From: CAZOEL01 sp964578835
Lineage (GTDB): Bacteria > Desulfobacterota > Syntrophobacteria > Syntrophobacterales > Syntrophobacteraceae
Reading direction: 5' to 3'
NCBI GenBank assembly: GCA_964578835.1
Contig: CAZOEL010000010.1
Location: 1-64,000 of the forward strand
DNA: 64,000 nt
Under the pieces are notes generated by a model that did not search any database, had not been told where the DNA came from, and saw nothing but the letters and a program-made list of their open reading frames with translations. Each line of letters begins with the position of its first letter. Position 1 is the first letter of the stretch. A program made the position numbers and the translations under genes. This document shows, piece by piece, positions 8,813-17,072 of the stretch.

Positions 8813-9068
8813 ACTCGATGTTCAAGTTTTTTTCTTTGAGGTCTTTCTACCCCGAAGGGGTTTGATAAACCAGCCCGGGGTAAGCGCAAGCGCCACCCCG
8901 GGAATAGTATGAGATAAGGTTCTATTCCCTGAAAGGGATACATAAAGTCGTGCTGATCTTTGTGTATCCCTTTCAGGGAATACTGTCTTCTTTTACCGCA
9001 TACCCAGGGTGAATACCCCGGGCTGATCTATGAAACCCCTTCGGGGTAGAAAAACTTGAACATCGAGT
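8813..9068. repeat. 256-bp nested palindromic element (REP-like)
   Basis: The outer arms are actcgatgttcaagttttt (from 8813) and its complement ending at 9068. Inside them lie ctaccccgaaggggttt / aaaccccttcggggtag, a second pair around cccgggg, and innermost attccctgaaagggata / tatccctttcagggaat (about 8924 and 8961). No coding frame is present. The design resembles the element at 42880-43073. The outer 16-bp end word recurs alone at 28279-28294. Confidence 0.75.
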
Positions 9069-9232
9069 GATAACTTCAAATGATATACCCCACTTTAGCT
9101 AACCCTATAAGATTGTCAGACAGGCCGTGCCGGAATACTTCAAGGCGGGGATTAGCCTTAAGAGTGGCAAGGTTCAAATCAGACAGGTCGATAAGGAAAT
9201 AAGGCCGTATGGACGAGAATCAGTGGAAGAGG

Positions 9233-9588
9233 CTAATTGGCATCTTCTTGGGATTGGAGTAACGCTTCGACTATCCATGCCATTTCCTTGGCGTCACGTG
9301 GTTTAATGACTCGTCCACGTATATAGATTCCCGGAATTTTCCCCTTCTCCAAAGTCCCCGACTCAAGGAAAGTGCTGAGAATACAACGAACGGAGCGGTA
9401 AACAGAAGATCTATCCCCGAATTGCTCGCGTATTCGGACGTTGACCTGAGAAGCATGAGCTTCGCCCTGCAAGCGAAGAAGGCGCCCGGTTGCCTCGGCG
9501 ACCTGAGCAATGAATGGGTAAGCGGCAATGCTCATGCCCCAGTTGAGAAGAAATGCGCTGTCTGCATCGGGTTGAGTGCGGAACATCT
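9233..9588 (-). pseudogene. Winged-helix fragment, possibly BrxA-like
   Basis: 117 residues can be read, but a stop lies four codons before the first Met and the reading looks like the middle and end of a longer protein. The text (FLLNWGMSIAAYPF, a helical stretch with QVNVRIREQFGDRSSVYRSV, then LESGTLEKGKIPGIY) resembles the winged-helix region of BrxA-type BREX proteins. The family call is from memory and is weak. It follows the broken HNH-type fragment directly and could be the 3' end of the original BREX operon. Confidence 0.4.
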
Positions 9589-9591
9589 CCA

Positions 9592-9811
9592 GGGCATCTT
9601 ATGAAGAATCCCCCGCTAGTAATGTGATTATATGACGTTTGAGTTTGAACAGGAAAGGTAGCCCCATAGGTGCCCCTTTAAATGGCGTAATTCCGCTCGG
9701 CTGCCAAAAATTAACCTCATCTGGGCGGAGCTGCGAGAGGAATTGGTGCCATTTGTTATCAATGACACCAACCCAAAATTTCATTTCAGCACCTTCACTG
9801 TTGAAAGTCAT
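9592..9811 (-). pseudogene. Frameshifted N-terminal fragment of HNH-endonuclease-type protein
   Basis: From Met at 9784 the frame reads MKFWVGVIDNKWHQFLSQ, then EVNFWQPSG and PFLFKLKR. This matches the PUA-like N-terminal domain found ahead of HNH nuclease domains. After KLKR the frame breaks: the family continuation YNHITSGGFF is present but in the next frame (about 9603-9632), implying a single-base loss near 9633. No HNH domain follows, and the sequence runs into the BrxA-like fragment. This is a dead remnant. Confidence 0.6.
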
Positions 9812-9830
9812 TACTATGATTCATGTATAA

Positions 9831-9953
9831 CTTGGTCAGTGACCATCTTCGGCGCTGGGGAAACGGACTTGGTCACTCCTGGACTGACCAAGCAGGAGAC
9901 TTGGCCAGTGGACAAGTCCAGCAACCAATGGCCTACTTGTCCACTGGTCAAGT
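9831..9953. repeat. Cluster of related short palindromes
   Basis: Within 125 bp are cttggtcagtgacca (9831), acttggtcactcc...ggactgaccaag (9867-9892), acttggccagtggacaagt (9899-9917) and acttgtccactggtcaagt (9935-9953). The last two are near-perfect 19-bp palindromes and nearly each other's complement. The stretch lies in the 280-bp gap between the HNH remnant and the small 87-residue gene. It could be clustered operator sites or decayed coding repeats. Confidence 0.45.
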
Positions 9954-10090
9954 CAGTTCCTCATCGCTGGCCATCCCGGCACGCGACCACGCATCCAAAG
10001 AGCTACAGAAGATGCCAAAAGAAGCCCGGCGTGGTCAGGTGTCTGCGCGGATTGCTTGATGAGCGGATCTCAGCGAGTGGCGCCTCGCTG

Positions 10091-10354
10091 CTACCCTACC
10101 GATAGCCTTGTCTGAATCCGCGCACCTTGTATGTGATAGCCCATTGAATGGATGTTTGTGATAGCTTCATCTGAATCCAGTGCGATGCGTTTCTCTCCCG
10201 GATGTATATCGATTGTCCTTTCGTATTCCAATTCGCCAAGATCCGCTCTGAGCTTTTCGAGTAGTGCGGAGGCATCGATGTCGGATGGTATCAGCACATA
10301 CCTTCTTTCCGTTGGATCAGGATCTTTTCTCACTCTGTAGATATCCACTTTCAT
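10091..10354 (-). CDS. Small hypothetical protein next to DUF6602
   Basis: 87 residues, not recognised. AGGAGA lies 6 bases before the ATG, a strong ribosome site. The sequence is a mixed alpha/beta domain beginning MKVDIYRVRKDPDPTERRY, with a later acidic helix (LLEKLRADLGELEYE) and no membrane segment. It starts 10 bp after the DUF6602 gene on the same strand, so they form a two-gene unit. A role as a partner or inhibitor of the nuclease-like neighbour is only an inference. Confidence 0.6.
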   Translation of the reverse strand: MKVDIYRVRKDPDPTERRYVLIPSDIDASALLEKLRADLGELEYERTIDIHPGEKRIALDSDEAITNIHSMGYHIQGARIQTRLSVG

Positions 10355-10364
10355 GGTTGGTCTC

Positions 10365-11135
10365 CTATAAAACTATATCGTAGGGCTCAAAATATACTTT
10401 TGAGACATACCCGAGAGCGCTTGGCGGGATCGAGATGCAGGACACCCAGGTCAACATGTGCATGAACATCATGAACAGATTCCGTTCGGGCTGTTTGAAG
10501 TAGGCCCAGCGAGTTTCAGAAGGCAGAGCAAAGGCTGGGATAGAGGAAAATGCCGAGCTTTGCCACACTACTCCCTTCCCGAGAACCACTACCATATCCA
10601 CTAATTTGTCTGGAGTGGCATTTAGATCAGAGGCTATTTCGGGAAGCCATTCTGCGACAGTTAAGACATTTTGAGGACCATCGAAAGCAACGACGTAGGA
10701 GAGTATACACTCGAGTGGAATCCCAAAAGCATGGAGTGGCGGGCTGCGCTTCAGCGACTTGTGCACCAATGCTGCTTTGCATGCATTGGATAAATCAGCT
10801 TTTGTTAAGACCGATTTGCTTTCAATCGTGGCAATCACGCCTTCCGCAAGAAAAGCGGCATTATCTCTGGAATATGTAATGCGCGGAAGATCACGCCGAT
10901 ATACTACTATGTCAACCTGCGGACGGTAACTACCCTGAGACGGACTGGGCTTAGAATCTTCATCTATAATCTCGCCTTGCCCGATTTCCAAAGTTGTGGG
11001 TAGATGGTTATGCAAGAAATCCCGGATAAACCACTCGCGTGGCCCGCCTCTCAGGTTTGGATGACCTGCATTCTGAGCCGCTGCGCTCTGCGCGATCAAG
11101 ACCTTCTCTATTGCATTTGTATGCGATAGTATCAT
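10365..11135 (-). CDS. DUF6602 family protein (nuclease-like)
   Basis: 256 residues. The layout fits DUF6602: an N-terminal helix, REWFIRDFLHNHLP, then IGQGEIID, QVDIVVYRR and EGVIATIESKS. The pattern Asp in VDIVVY followed by Glu-x-Lys in IESKS is that of a PD-(D/E)xK nuclease core, so DNA cleavage is possible. DUF6602 genes are often found near defence genes, and this one lies among BREX remnants. The frame is intact, unlike its neighbours, which suggests recent arrival or continued use. Confidence 0.65.
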   Translation of the reverse strand: MILSHTNAIEKVLIAQSAAAQNAGHPNLRGGPREWFIRDFLHNHLPTTLEIGQGEIIDEDSKPSPSQGSYRPQVDIVVYRRDLPRITYSRDNAAFLAEGVIATIESKSVLTKADLSNACKAALVHKSLKRSPPLHAFGIPLECILSYVVAFDGPQNVLTVAEWLPEIASDLNATPDKLVDMVVVLGKGVVWQSSAFSSIPAFALPSETRWAYFKQPERNLFMMFMHMLTWVSCISIPPSALGYVSKVYFEPYDIVL

Positions 11136-11220
11136 GAAAACTTCCGAATCATTTTATAGTCAGCCAGTTCGCCTGCCCGCTGTCGAGTAGCCCGGGTTGC
11201 TCCGCTCCATGAGATCCAGC

Positions 11221-11448
11221 TCAAGCGTATTTAGCAACAGCTACCGGGCGTTTCTTGGCGAAATTCTGGCGGTGCAGCTTTATTCGTTCGATCTCATGGA
11301 GGGTTTCTGCCGTAAAATAGCTTTCGCCACAGTGGGGGCAAGACACAATCGGGACATTCTCAATAACCAGCAGATTGTCCCCTTTGCCGTAACTGCGCGA
11401 CGTATGACGAAGGCGTGCGCCTTCCTTTCCGCAAATATCACATACCAT
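11221..11448 (-). CDS. YgiT-type zinc-finger antitoxin
   Basis: 75 residues with two CxxC pairs (CDICGKEG near the start and CPHCGESYF near residue 37), the N-terminal zinc-binding module of MqsA/YgiT-type antitoxins. The C-terminal helix-turn-helix of full MqsA is missing, as in many short YgiT partners. It lies 19 bp after the DUF4258 gene, giving the toxin-then-antitoxin order typical of MqsRA-like pairs. Confidence 0.8.
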   Translation of the reverse strand: MVCDICGKEGARLRHTSRSYGKGDNLLVIENVPIVSCPHCGESYFTAETLHEIERIKLHRQNFAKKRPVAVAKYA

Positions 11449-11467
11449 ATCGATTCACCTCTTCCTG

Positions 11468-11749
11468 CTATTCAGCGTATACGGTAATGATAACCAATTT
11501 TCCAGTGGGAGCCATTTTAGCGACGGTTACGACTCCATGACCGGTGAGCGACTGGCCCTTTATGAGATACTTCCATTCATTGGTTGCGTGGTCCTTCTCC
11601 TTGCCAATGATCTCCCCCGTGAGAATGCAGCGTTCGACGTCAAAAATGGAGAGCTCATCTTCGTCCATCTCTTCTTCCGCATGCACGGTCATGACATACT
11701 GACGGGTGCGGATCTTCTCACGCATACGATTGAGGAGACGCTCATACAT
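11468..11749 (-). CDS. DUF4258 protein, probable toxin of TA pair
   Basis: 93 residues from the ATG at 11749, which has GGAGG five bases upstream; an upstream start at 11776 lacks such a site. The DUF4258 pattern is clear: TVHAEEEMDEDELSIFDVE, ILTGEIIGKEKD, KYLIKGQSLTGHGVVTVAKM and VIITVYAE. The domain has a RelE/MqsR-like fold, and many members are predicted mRNA interferases neutralised by YgiT-type partners. The cassette is intact and sits between BREX remnants. Confidence 0.8.
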   Translation of the reverse strand: MYERLLNRMREKIRTRQYVMTVHAEEEMDEDELSIFDVERCILTGEIIGKEKDHATNEWKYLIKGQSLTGHGVVTVAKMAPTGKLVIITVYAE

Positions 11750-11792
11750 GATATCCTCCAGGGCAATGCCTCTCAACGCAGGCTGTCCTCAA

Positions 11793-13702
11793 CTACTCTG
11801 GTACGATTCGGGTTTTGTTGGCATCTTTACCTTTTAGAAGGCCAGAGGCAAAGCTTTCAAAACGAGCCTTAAACTCGGCCGGGGTAGTCGGACTTCCATC
11901 CGGAAACAAGGTAGATTTAAGGTCGTTGAGCCGAAACGGCGCCTTGGGGGAGTGTCGTTTTCGCCGGAAGCCGCGGCGCCTTCCATGCTGGGCCAGAATC
12001 CGCAGTGCGGGCACTTGGGGTCCGCATCGAGGTCGTAATAGAAGTCGCGCGGCGGGATGGCCGTGGAACGTTCGTTGGGCGTGCCGAAGAAAAGATAGCC
12101 CAGGCGAGGGGCCTGGCGCTCCTTCCAGGTGATTTCATGCTGCCAGATTTGCCAACCCGTGAAGCTGGTGGTGTCCGTACACTCGAGGGCTTGGCGTAGC
12201 GCGTCGTAGTAGTACCGGTCGAGGACATTGCTGTCGAGGGTTTCGGCCCGCTTCTCGATTAATGCGTCGTAGTCCTCCGCCTTTTTCAAGTCGAGATAGT
12301 ATTGGCGATTGTCTTTGCCGAAGGAGATGAACTGGCCGCTCACCGTCCGGCGGATCTCATTCAGCGCCGTTTCCACAACCGTGAGCAGATTGGCTGCGGA
12401 ATCGCCGGGTAGTACGGCAACGGTCGGATGATAGAGGCATAGGCCGTCACGGAGCTCTTCAGGCGTCAGGCCGATGGGGGCATAAGGATCGAGAGTGGTC
12501 AATCGGTGGACGGAAAGCGCGTCCACGATGCGCAGAGCCATGGGACGATAAGGCGGCTTGGTGTAGGCATTCTTGATCTTTGCAGCCAGGACATCACTGC
12601 ATTCGATGATCGCCGCAACCTCGGGGATTGCCTTGTTGGCGGGGTTCTCAATCAGAACCTTCCAGTAGCTGTCGAAAGCCTCGATGCCGGGGCGGTCCGT
12701 AGGAACGTCCTGGTTGACCAATTTTTTGATGGTATCCGAGATAATCTGAAGAACGCCGCGTTTCTCCACGATCGGGATGTTTTCGAAGGTCTCGATATAG
12801 TCGGGATGGATGGGAAAGAGGTCCGAGAAGTCGTCCATTCGTTCGTTCATGTTCGCGTAGAATTTGGCAAACGGCTGGAGGTACTCTTGAATACGGGCAC
12901 GCTGCTGCGCGGATTTCTTCAGGAGTCGATTGGCGACGACGAACTTTACATCGGTGGATGCTATGCGCACCTGCTGAAAGCGGTCCTTGACGCGCCCGAT
13001 GCTGCTTGCGACATGGGTGAACCGGCCGCTGTCGAAAATAGCCTCCTGGACGCCGGCTACGAAGCGGAAGCGAAGGTCCTTGCAGACCTCGCCCACTTCC
13101 CGAAGAAAGCCAAGATCGAGGATCAGCGGCTGATCGTGCCGGGAACGGAGATAGTCGAGTAGCTCATCCACAACGATCAGAAGCCCCTTCTCGTGGCCGA
13201 ACTTCTTGTGGAAAGCATCCATCATGTTCTCGAAGGACGTCTTGTTCTCATATTGCTGAGTGGCATTGGGAAAACGAAATGAAATGCCCCAGTCGGCGAG
13301 GCTCTTCTCAAGCGCGTCGGTGATGATGTCCTGAAAGGCCATCTTGGTGGCGCCGATTTCCAGACGGATGACCTGGAACTTTCCGGCGATATCGGCGGCG
13401 GCCTCTCGAACGATGGGATTTGCAAGAAGCGGGAGCACGTCGGCGTTTTCCGCCACCGTGGAGAGGACAGAAAGCATGTGAGACTTGCCGGTGCCGTAAT
13501 TACCCACGATCAAGATGCCCTTGTTGTCGTGAGGCTTCTCGAACTGGAGATGTGGAATGACGACTTCGCTCAGGCGCTGGCGCATCTCATTGGAGATAAC
13601 GTATGAGGCTACCAAATTTCGGGCAGATTCCTCGCGGTTCGCATCTCGCAACTGAATGACGCTTTCGATCGGTTGGAACGTGATCAATTCACCGTACTTC
13701 AT
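11793..13702 (-). pseudogene. BREX BrxC/PglY-like P-loop ATPase (DUF6079), frameshifted
   Basis: The first 585 or so residues read cleanly: Walker A GNYGTGKS (about 65), the Walker B-like GLLIVVDELLDYLRSR, and FVAGVQEAIFDSGRF. A Cys pair CPHCGF comes near 585. At a run of five C (about 11949-11953) the frame breaks. In the next frame the text continues with PFRLNDLKSTLFPDGSPTT and ends GLLKGKDANKTRIVPE, a C-terminus that fits the family. Full DUF6079/BrxC proteins are, from memory, about 1200 residues, so a middle part is missing as well. AGGAG precedes the ATG. The gene is 18 bp after brxF. It is probably inactive. Confidence 0.7.
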
Positions 13703-13720
13703 GTGCTCCTCTTCTCTCCG

Positions 13721-14197
13721 CTACAATTTGATCAGTGCAACTTCCGATGTCGGAATACGCTGGTGTTCCGGATGTCCTGGGTATGCATACGTAACGTCAC
13801 CATTTTCGACCTCCCCATTCCACGACCAGATCAAAAGGTGTGTCCGCGACAGGCTTTGAAGCAAGCCCTGGGGATTGAGCATCAGGGAGGGCTCGAAGAT
13901 GATCCCCGTATTGTCAACAGCCAACCGTGGAGCGGCCTGAGCGTCGATCAATTCCGATATGATTTCTAAGCTTTTCAGTTTACGCTCGCGGGAGGTGAGT
14001 GGCAACAGCTTTTGGCTCAGCGTCAGACCAAGATTTATTAAAGGGATCTGCATCTCTTCACACACTTTTTTGAGCAGGTTGGTTTTTCCTGAGCCACTGC
14101 GCCCTACAACCAGAACTATTTTGTAATAGCAGGAAGCTGCATGATGAAGTGCCGTGATACATTCTATGTGGTGGAGATGATATTGGTCTTTTGTCAA
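13721..14197 (-). CDS. brxF: BREX type 3 P-loop protein BrxF
   Basis: 158 residues. Walker A GRSGSGKTNLLKKV (about 33-46) in a small P-loop domain matches BrxF, the short ATPase that opens BREX type 3 operons. The start codon is TTG at 14197, supported by GGAG six bases upstream. The next gene is the BrxC-like ATPase at 18 bp, which is the expected order. The methyltransferase, helicase and PglZ that should follow are absent, so BrxF cannot give BREX immunity here although its frame is whole. Confidence 0.7.
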   Translation of the reverse strand: MTKDQYHLHHIECITALHHAASCYYKIVLVVGRSGSGKTNLLKKVCEEMQIPLINLGLTLSQKLLPLTSRERKLKSLEIISELIDAQAAPRLAVDNTGIIFEPSLMLNPQGLLQSLSRTHLLIWSWNGEVENGDVTYAYPGHPEHQRIPTSEVALIKL

Positions 14198-14440
14198 TGA
14201 TTACTCCAGTGCCGCCGACTGATCATTGAAATCATCACTGCATTTTTCAGGTTCTTGTATGAATCCCTTTTTGAACAAAAACCATAGGCGTCGGCTAAGC
14301 GCAAGAGCGAACCCGTCCAAATGGGCGCAGCCATCGCTTTTCTAGGATGGTATGCAAAAAGAGGCCCAAGGGAGTGGGAAGAGCGATTGCCCGCGAATCA
14401 GCCCGTACAGCTCTTGAGAACGATGGATGCTGCGGCTCGA

Positions 14441-16471
14441 TTATGACTCATGGCCCTGGCTGTTGGATTCAAACAAAGAGTGTATCTGCGCGAGGTTTTC
14501 CGGCGCTCCGACCAGGATGGATATGTCTCCGGCGAGGAGCACTGTCTCAGCATCCGGGTTGGAGACGGTCTCCGAGTCTCTTCGGATCGAGAGAAGCGTC
14601 ACCCCGTGTTTTTTCCTCAAGCCCACATGAGCGATGGTCATACCCGCCACGGGCGCTCCCTCTTTCACACGATACGAGCAGATTTCGACATCGGGAAGAT
14701 AGAGCCTGTAGTCGCAAAAGGAGGGGGAACAAAAGGTTGCGGCCTCTTCCGAGAGGCTTCTAAGCATGCCGTAGCCATCGTTTCTGACTCTAGCCACAAA
14801 CTGCTCTATTTCATCTCTCGGGATGAGGTATTTGGCGAGAACCCGGCTGAAGATTTCAACCGAGGTTTCAAATTCTTCCGGGATGACCTCGTTTGCGCCA
14901 AGGTCGTAGAGCGGCTTCATTTCGGGTAAATAACGCGTTCTGGTAATGATGTGAAGCCTCGGATTGAGGCTTCTGGCCGAGGCTACAACCATGCGGGTGG
15001 CGACGGGATCGGGGATGGCGACCACCATGATCCTGGCGCTGTCTACGCCTACATGCTCGAGCACCGCTTCCTGGCTCGCATCCCCATAGTAGATGGGCTC
15101 TCCCTTTGATTTCTCCTTTTTGACCGTAACCGGATTCATTTCAACTATCATGTACGGGATGCCCGCATTCCTGGCGGCGTGAGCCACGTTCCTGCCGTTC
15201 AGTCCGTAACCGACGATGAGGAGATGGTCCTTTGGAATCCGTTCTTCATCGCCGTTCCCGGCCTCCTTCAGAGCGGGTCTCAGGCCGGTCTGCATCCGCA
15301 CGGGCATGGGAAAGCGCATGAGCATGGCGGCGATGGGAGCTCCCTGTGCAATGATGAAAGGGGTTGCCGCCATGCTGAGAACCGATACGGACAGAAAGAT
15401 CTGATAAGCGTTTCCGGAAAGAAGACCGTGCTCCACTCCCGCCTTGGAGAGGATGAAGGAGAACTCGCCGATCTGGCTGAGCGCGAGCCCCGAGAGGATC
15501 ATCGTGCGAAAGGGATATCCCAGGAGAGCTGCTGCGCCGCCTGCTATGATCGTCTTCAGAGTGAGAACGCCCGCGATAATGAGCAAGACCACGCCGGGAT
15601 TTTCGAGCAGAATGCGGGAGTCGACCAGCATGCCGATAGAGATGAAAAAGATGCTCGTAAAAAGATCGCGAAAAGGCAGAAGATTGCTGAGCGCCTGATA
15701 GCTGTATTCGGACTCGGAGATGATGAGCCCGGCAAGGAACGCTCCCAGAGCGAGTGAGAGCCCGATGCTCGATGTGAGCCATGCAACCGAGAGGCAGATG
15801 ACGACCACGGTGAGAAGAAACAGCTCTCTGCTCCTTGTCTTTGCAATCTGGAAGAGAAGGTGGGGAACAACCCACCTGGCGCTGATTATTGCAAGGACAA
15901 CTATGGCTATGCCTTTGAGGAAAAGCATCATGAAGGTTCCCGAAATATCCCCGGTTCCTCCTTTCATGAGCGGGATCAGAAGCATCATGGGAACCGCTAC
16001 GACATCCTGAAAAATGAGGACAGCCAGATCGATTTTACCCTGAGGGCTGTCCACCTCGGCTCTTTCCTGCAAGAGCTTGATCACTATTGCCGTGCTGCTC
16101 AGGGAGACCAAAAACCCGAGGAAAATGGACTTCCCGATATCCTGGCCGAACATTCTGGCTATGAGGAAAGTGACGAGCAGGGTCACAAAAACTTGAAAGG
16201 AGCCGCCGAGCAGAACCGATCTTTTGAGCTGCCACAAATTCTTCATGGAAAATTCGAGCCCGATGGTAAAGAGGAGCAGCACAACCCCTATTTCCGACAG
16301 GCTCTCCACTTCATGCACGGCGCCTATGAGGCCGAACCCGTGAGGCCCCGCCAGCACTCCTGTCAAAAGAAACCCAACAATGGCGGGAATGCGTAACTGG
16401 TGACACAAATAGAGGACTCCGATGGCAAGCCCGAATATGACTACGATGTCGCTTAGAAGCGGTATGTGCAT
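14441..16471 (-). CDS. Kef-type K+/H+ antiporter with RCK domains
   Basis: 676 residues. About 12 membrane helices (residues 1-380) form a CPA2 cation:proton exchanger (FLLTGVLAGPHGFGLI, LLLFTIGLEFSMK, LGFLVSLSSTAIVIKLL, ALGAFLAGLIISES). A TrkA-N/RCK Rossmann domain starts near 415 (LLIVGYGLNGRNVAHA). A TrkA-C domain lies near 580-665 (DVEICSYRVKEGAPVAG). It likely exports K+ or other monovalent cations in exchange for protons at the inner membrane, gated by NAD(H) or another ligand. AAGGAG lies upstream. The KefB/KefC assignment cannot be made more exact. Confidence 0.9.
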   Translation of the reverse strand: MHIPLLSDIVVIFGLAIGVLYLCHQLRIPAIVGFLLTGVLAGPHGFGLIGAVHEVESLSEIGVVLLLFTIGLEFSMKNLWQLKRSVLLGGSFQVFVTLLVTFLIARMFGQDIGKSIFLGFLVSLSSTAIVIKLLQERAEVDSPQGKIDLAVLIFQDVVAVPMMLLIPLMKGGTGDISGTFMMLFLKGIAIVVLAIISARWVVPHLLFQIAKTRSRELFLLTVVVICLSVAWLTSSIGLSLALGAFLAGLIISESEYSYQALSNLLPFRDLFTSIFFISIGMLVDSRILLENPGVVLLIIAGVLTLKTIIAGGAAALLGYPFRTMILSGLALSQIGEFSFILSKAGVEHGLLSGNAYQIFLSVSVLSMAATPFIIAQGAPIAAMLMRFPMPVRMQTGLRPALKEAGNGDEERIPKDHLLIVGYGLNGRNVAHAARNAGIPYMIVEMNPVTVKKEKSKGEPIYYGDASQEAVLEHVGVDSARIMVVAIPDPVATRMVVASARSLNPRLHIITRTRYLPEMKPLYDLGANEVIPEEFETSVEIFSRVLAKYLIPRDEIEQFVARVRNDGYGMLRSLSEEAATFCSPSFCDYRLYLPDVEICSYRVKEGAPVAGMTIAHVGLRKKHGVTLLSIRRDSETVSNPDAETVLLAGDISILVGAPENLAQIHSLFESNSQGHES

Positions 16472-16535
16472 GAGAAGGTATTCTCCTTAGCCTGCAAGGC
16501 TCATCCAGCTCCGAAGCGCCTGAGCCGCTCTGTCT

Positions 16536-16580
16536 AAAAGAAAAAGCCGCTTATCCGGGGTTACCCCCATGGATAGCGGC
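16536..16580 (-). terminator. Rho-independent terminator of DUF1538-PII unit
   Basis: On the minus strand gccgctatcc (16580-16571) pairs with ggataagcggc (16556-16546) with one bulge, followed by tttttctttt. It lies about 140 bp beyond the PII-like stop and before the Kef gene, so the two units are separate. Confidence 0.7.
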
Positions 16581-16718
16581 CCGACCATCCTTTGAACCTC
16601 CGGAAGAAGCGTCTGCTTCCGAACCCCAGACAATGTTAACGAGTTTCTGGATTTCAGGCAAGCAAAGCGTTTGCTGAATAGAAAGATGGGCTCCTGCGGG
16701 ATTCCTCTCTGCTCCATC

Positions 16719-17069
16719 TCAAGAGGGGCTGCAATCCCATTCGCCCTTGATCAGGTGGCAGATTCCAGCGACCTTTTTCAGTTCAATCACGAAAGCAATG
16801 CCCGCGCCAGCCTGGTTCAGCCCTCCAGCCTCGACGATTGCTGCAAGAACCTCTTCTGTCTTTTCCTCGGGTATGGCAGTGAGGATGATTTCCTTCTCGG
16901 GCTCTATGGGAATTCCAAGAAGTGTCTTAGTCTCATGGATGCCGGCGCCACGACCCAAGAGAATTGTCCCTCCCTCGGCTCCAGCCTTCTTCGAGGCTTT
17001 TACGATCCTTTCAGCTCTGCCCCTGTTTACAATAGTAACGATGAGGTCATATCGATCTTTCTGGTCCAT
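16719..17069 (-). CDS. PII-like signalling protein linked to DUF1538
   Basis: 116 residues with the ferredoxin-like beta-alpha-beta pattern of PII proteins: YDLIVTIVNRGRAERIVKAS, the Gly-rich loop GAEGGTILLGRGAG in the place of the T-loop start, PEKEIILTAIPEEKTEEVL and GIAFVIELKKVAG. It lacks the canonical GlnB uridylylation motif, so it is a PII-like rather than a classical nitrogen regulator. It starts 3 bp after the second DUF1538 gene and probably senses a ligand to control that membrane pair. Confidence 0.75.
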   Translation of the reverse strand: MDQKDRYDLIVTIVNRGRAERIVKASKKAGAEGGTILLGRGAGIHETKTLLGIPIEPEKEIILTAIPEEKTEEVLAAIVEAGGLNQAGAGIAFVIELKKVAGICHLIKGEWDCSPS

Positions 17070-17072
17070 GAC

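Noticed and set aside
16487..16717. 76-codon frame between the Kef and PII-like genes
   Set aside because: It contains the terminator hairpin of the PII-like unit and has no ribosome site or recognisable domain.
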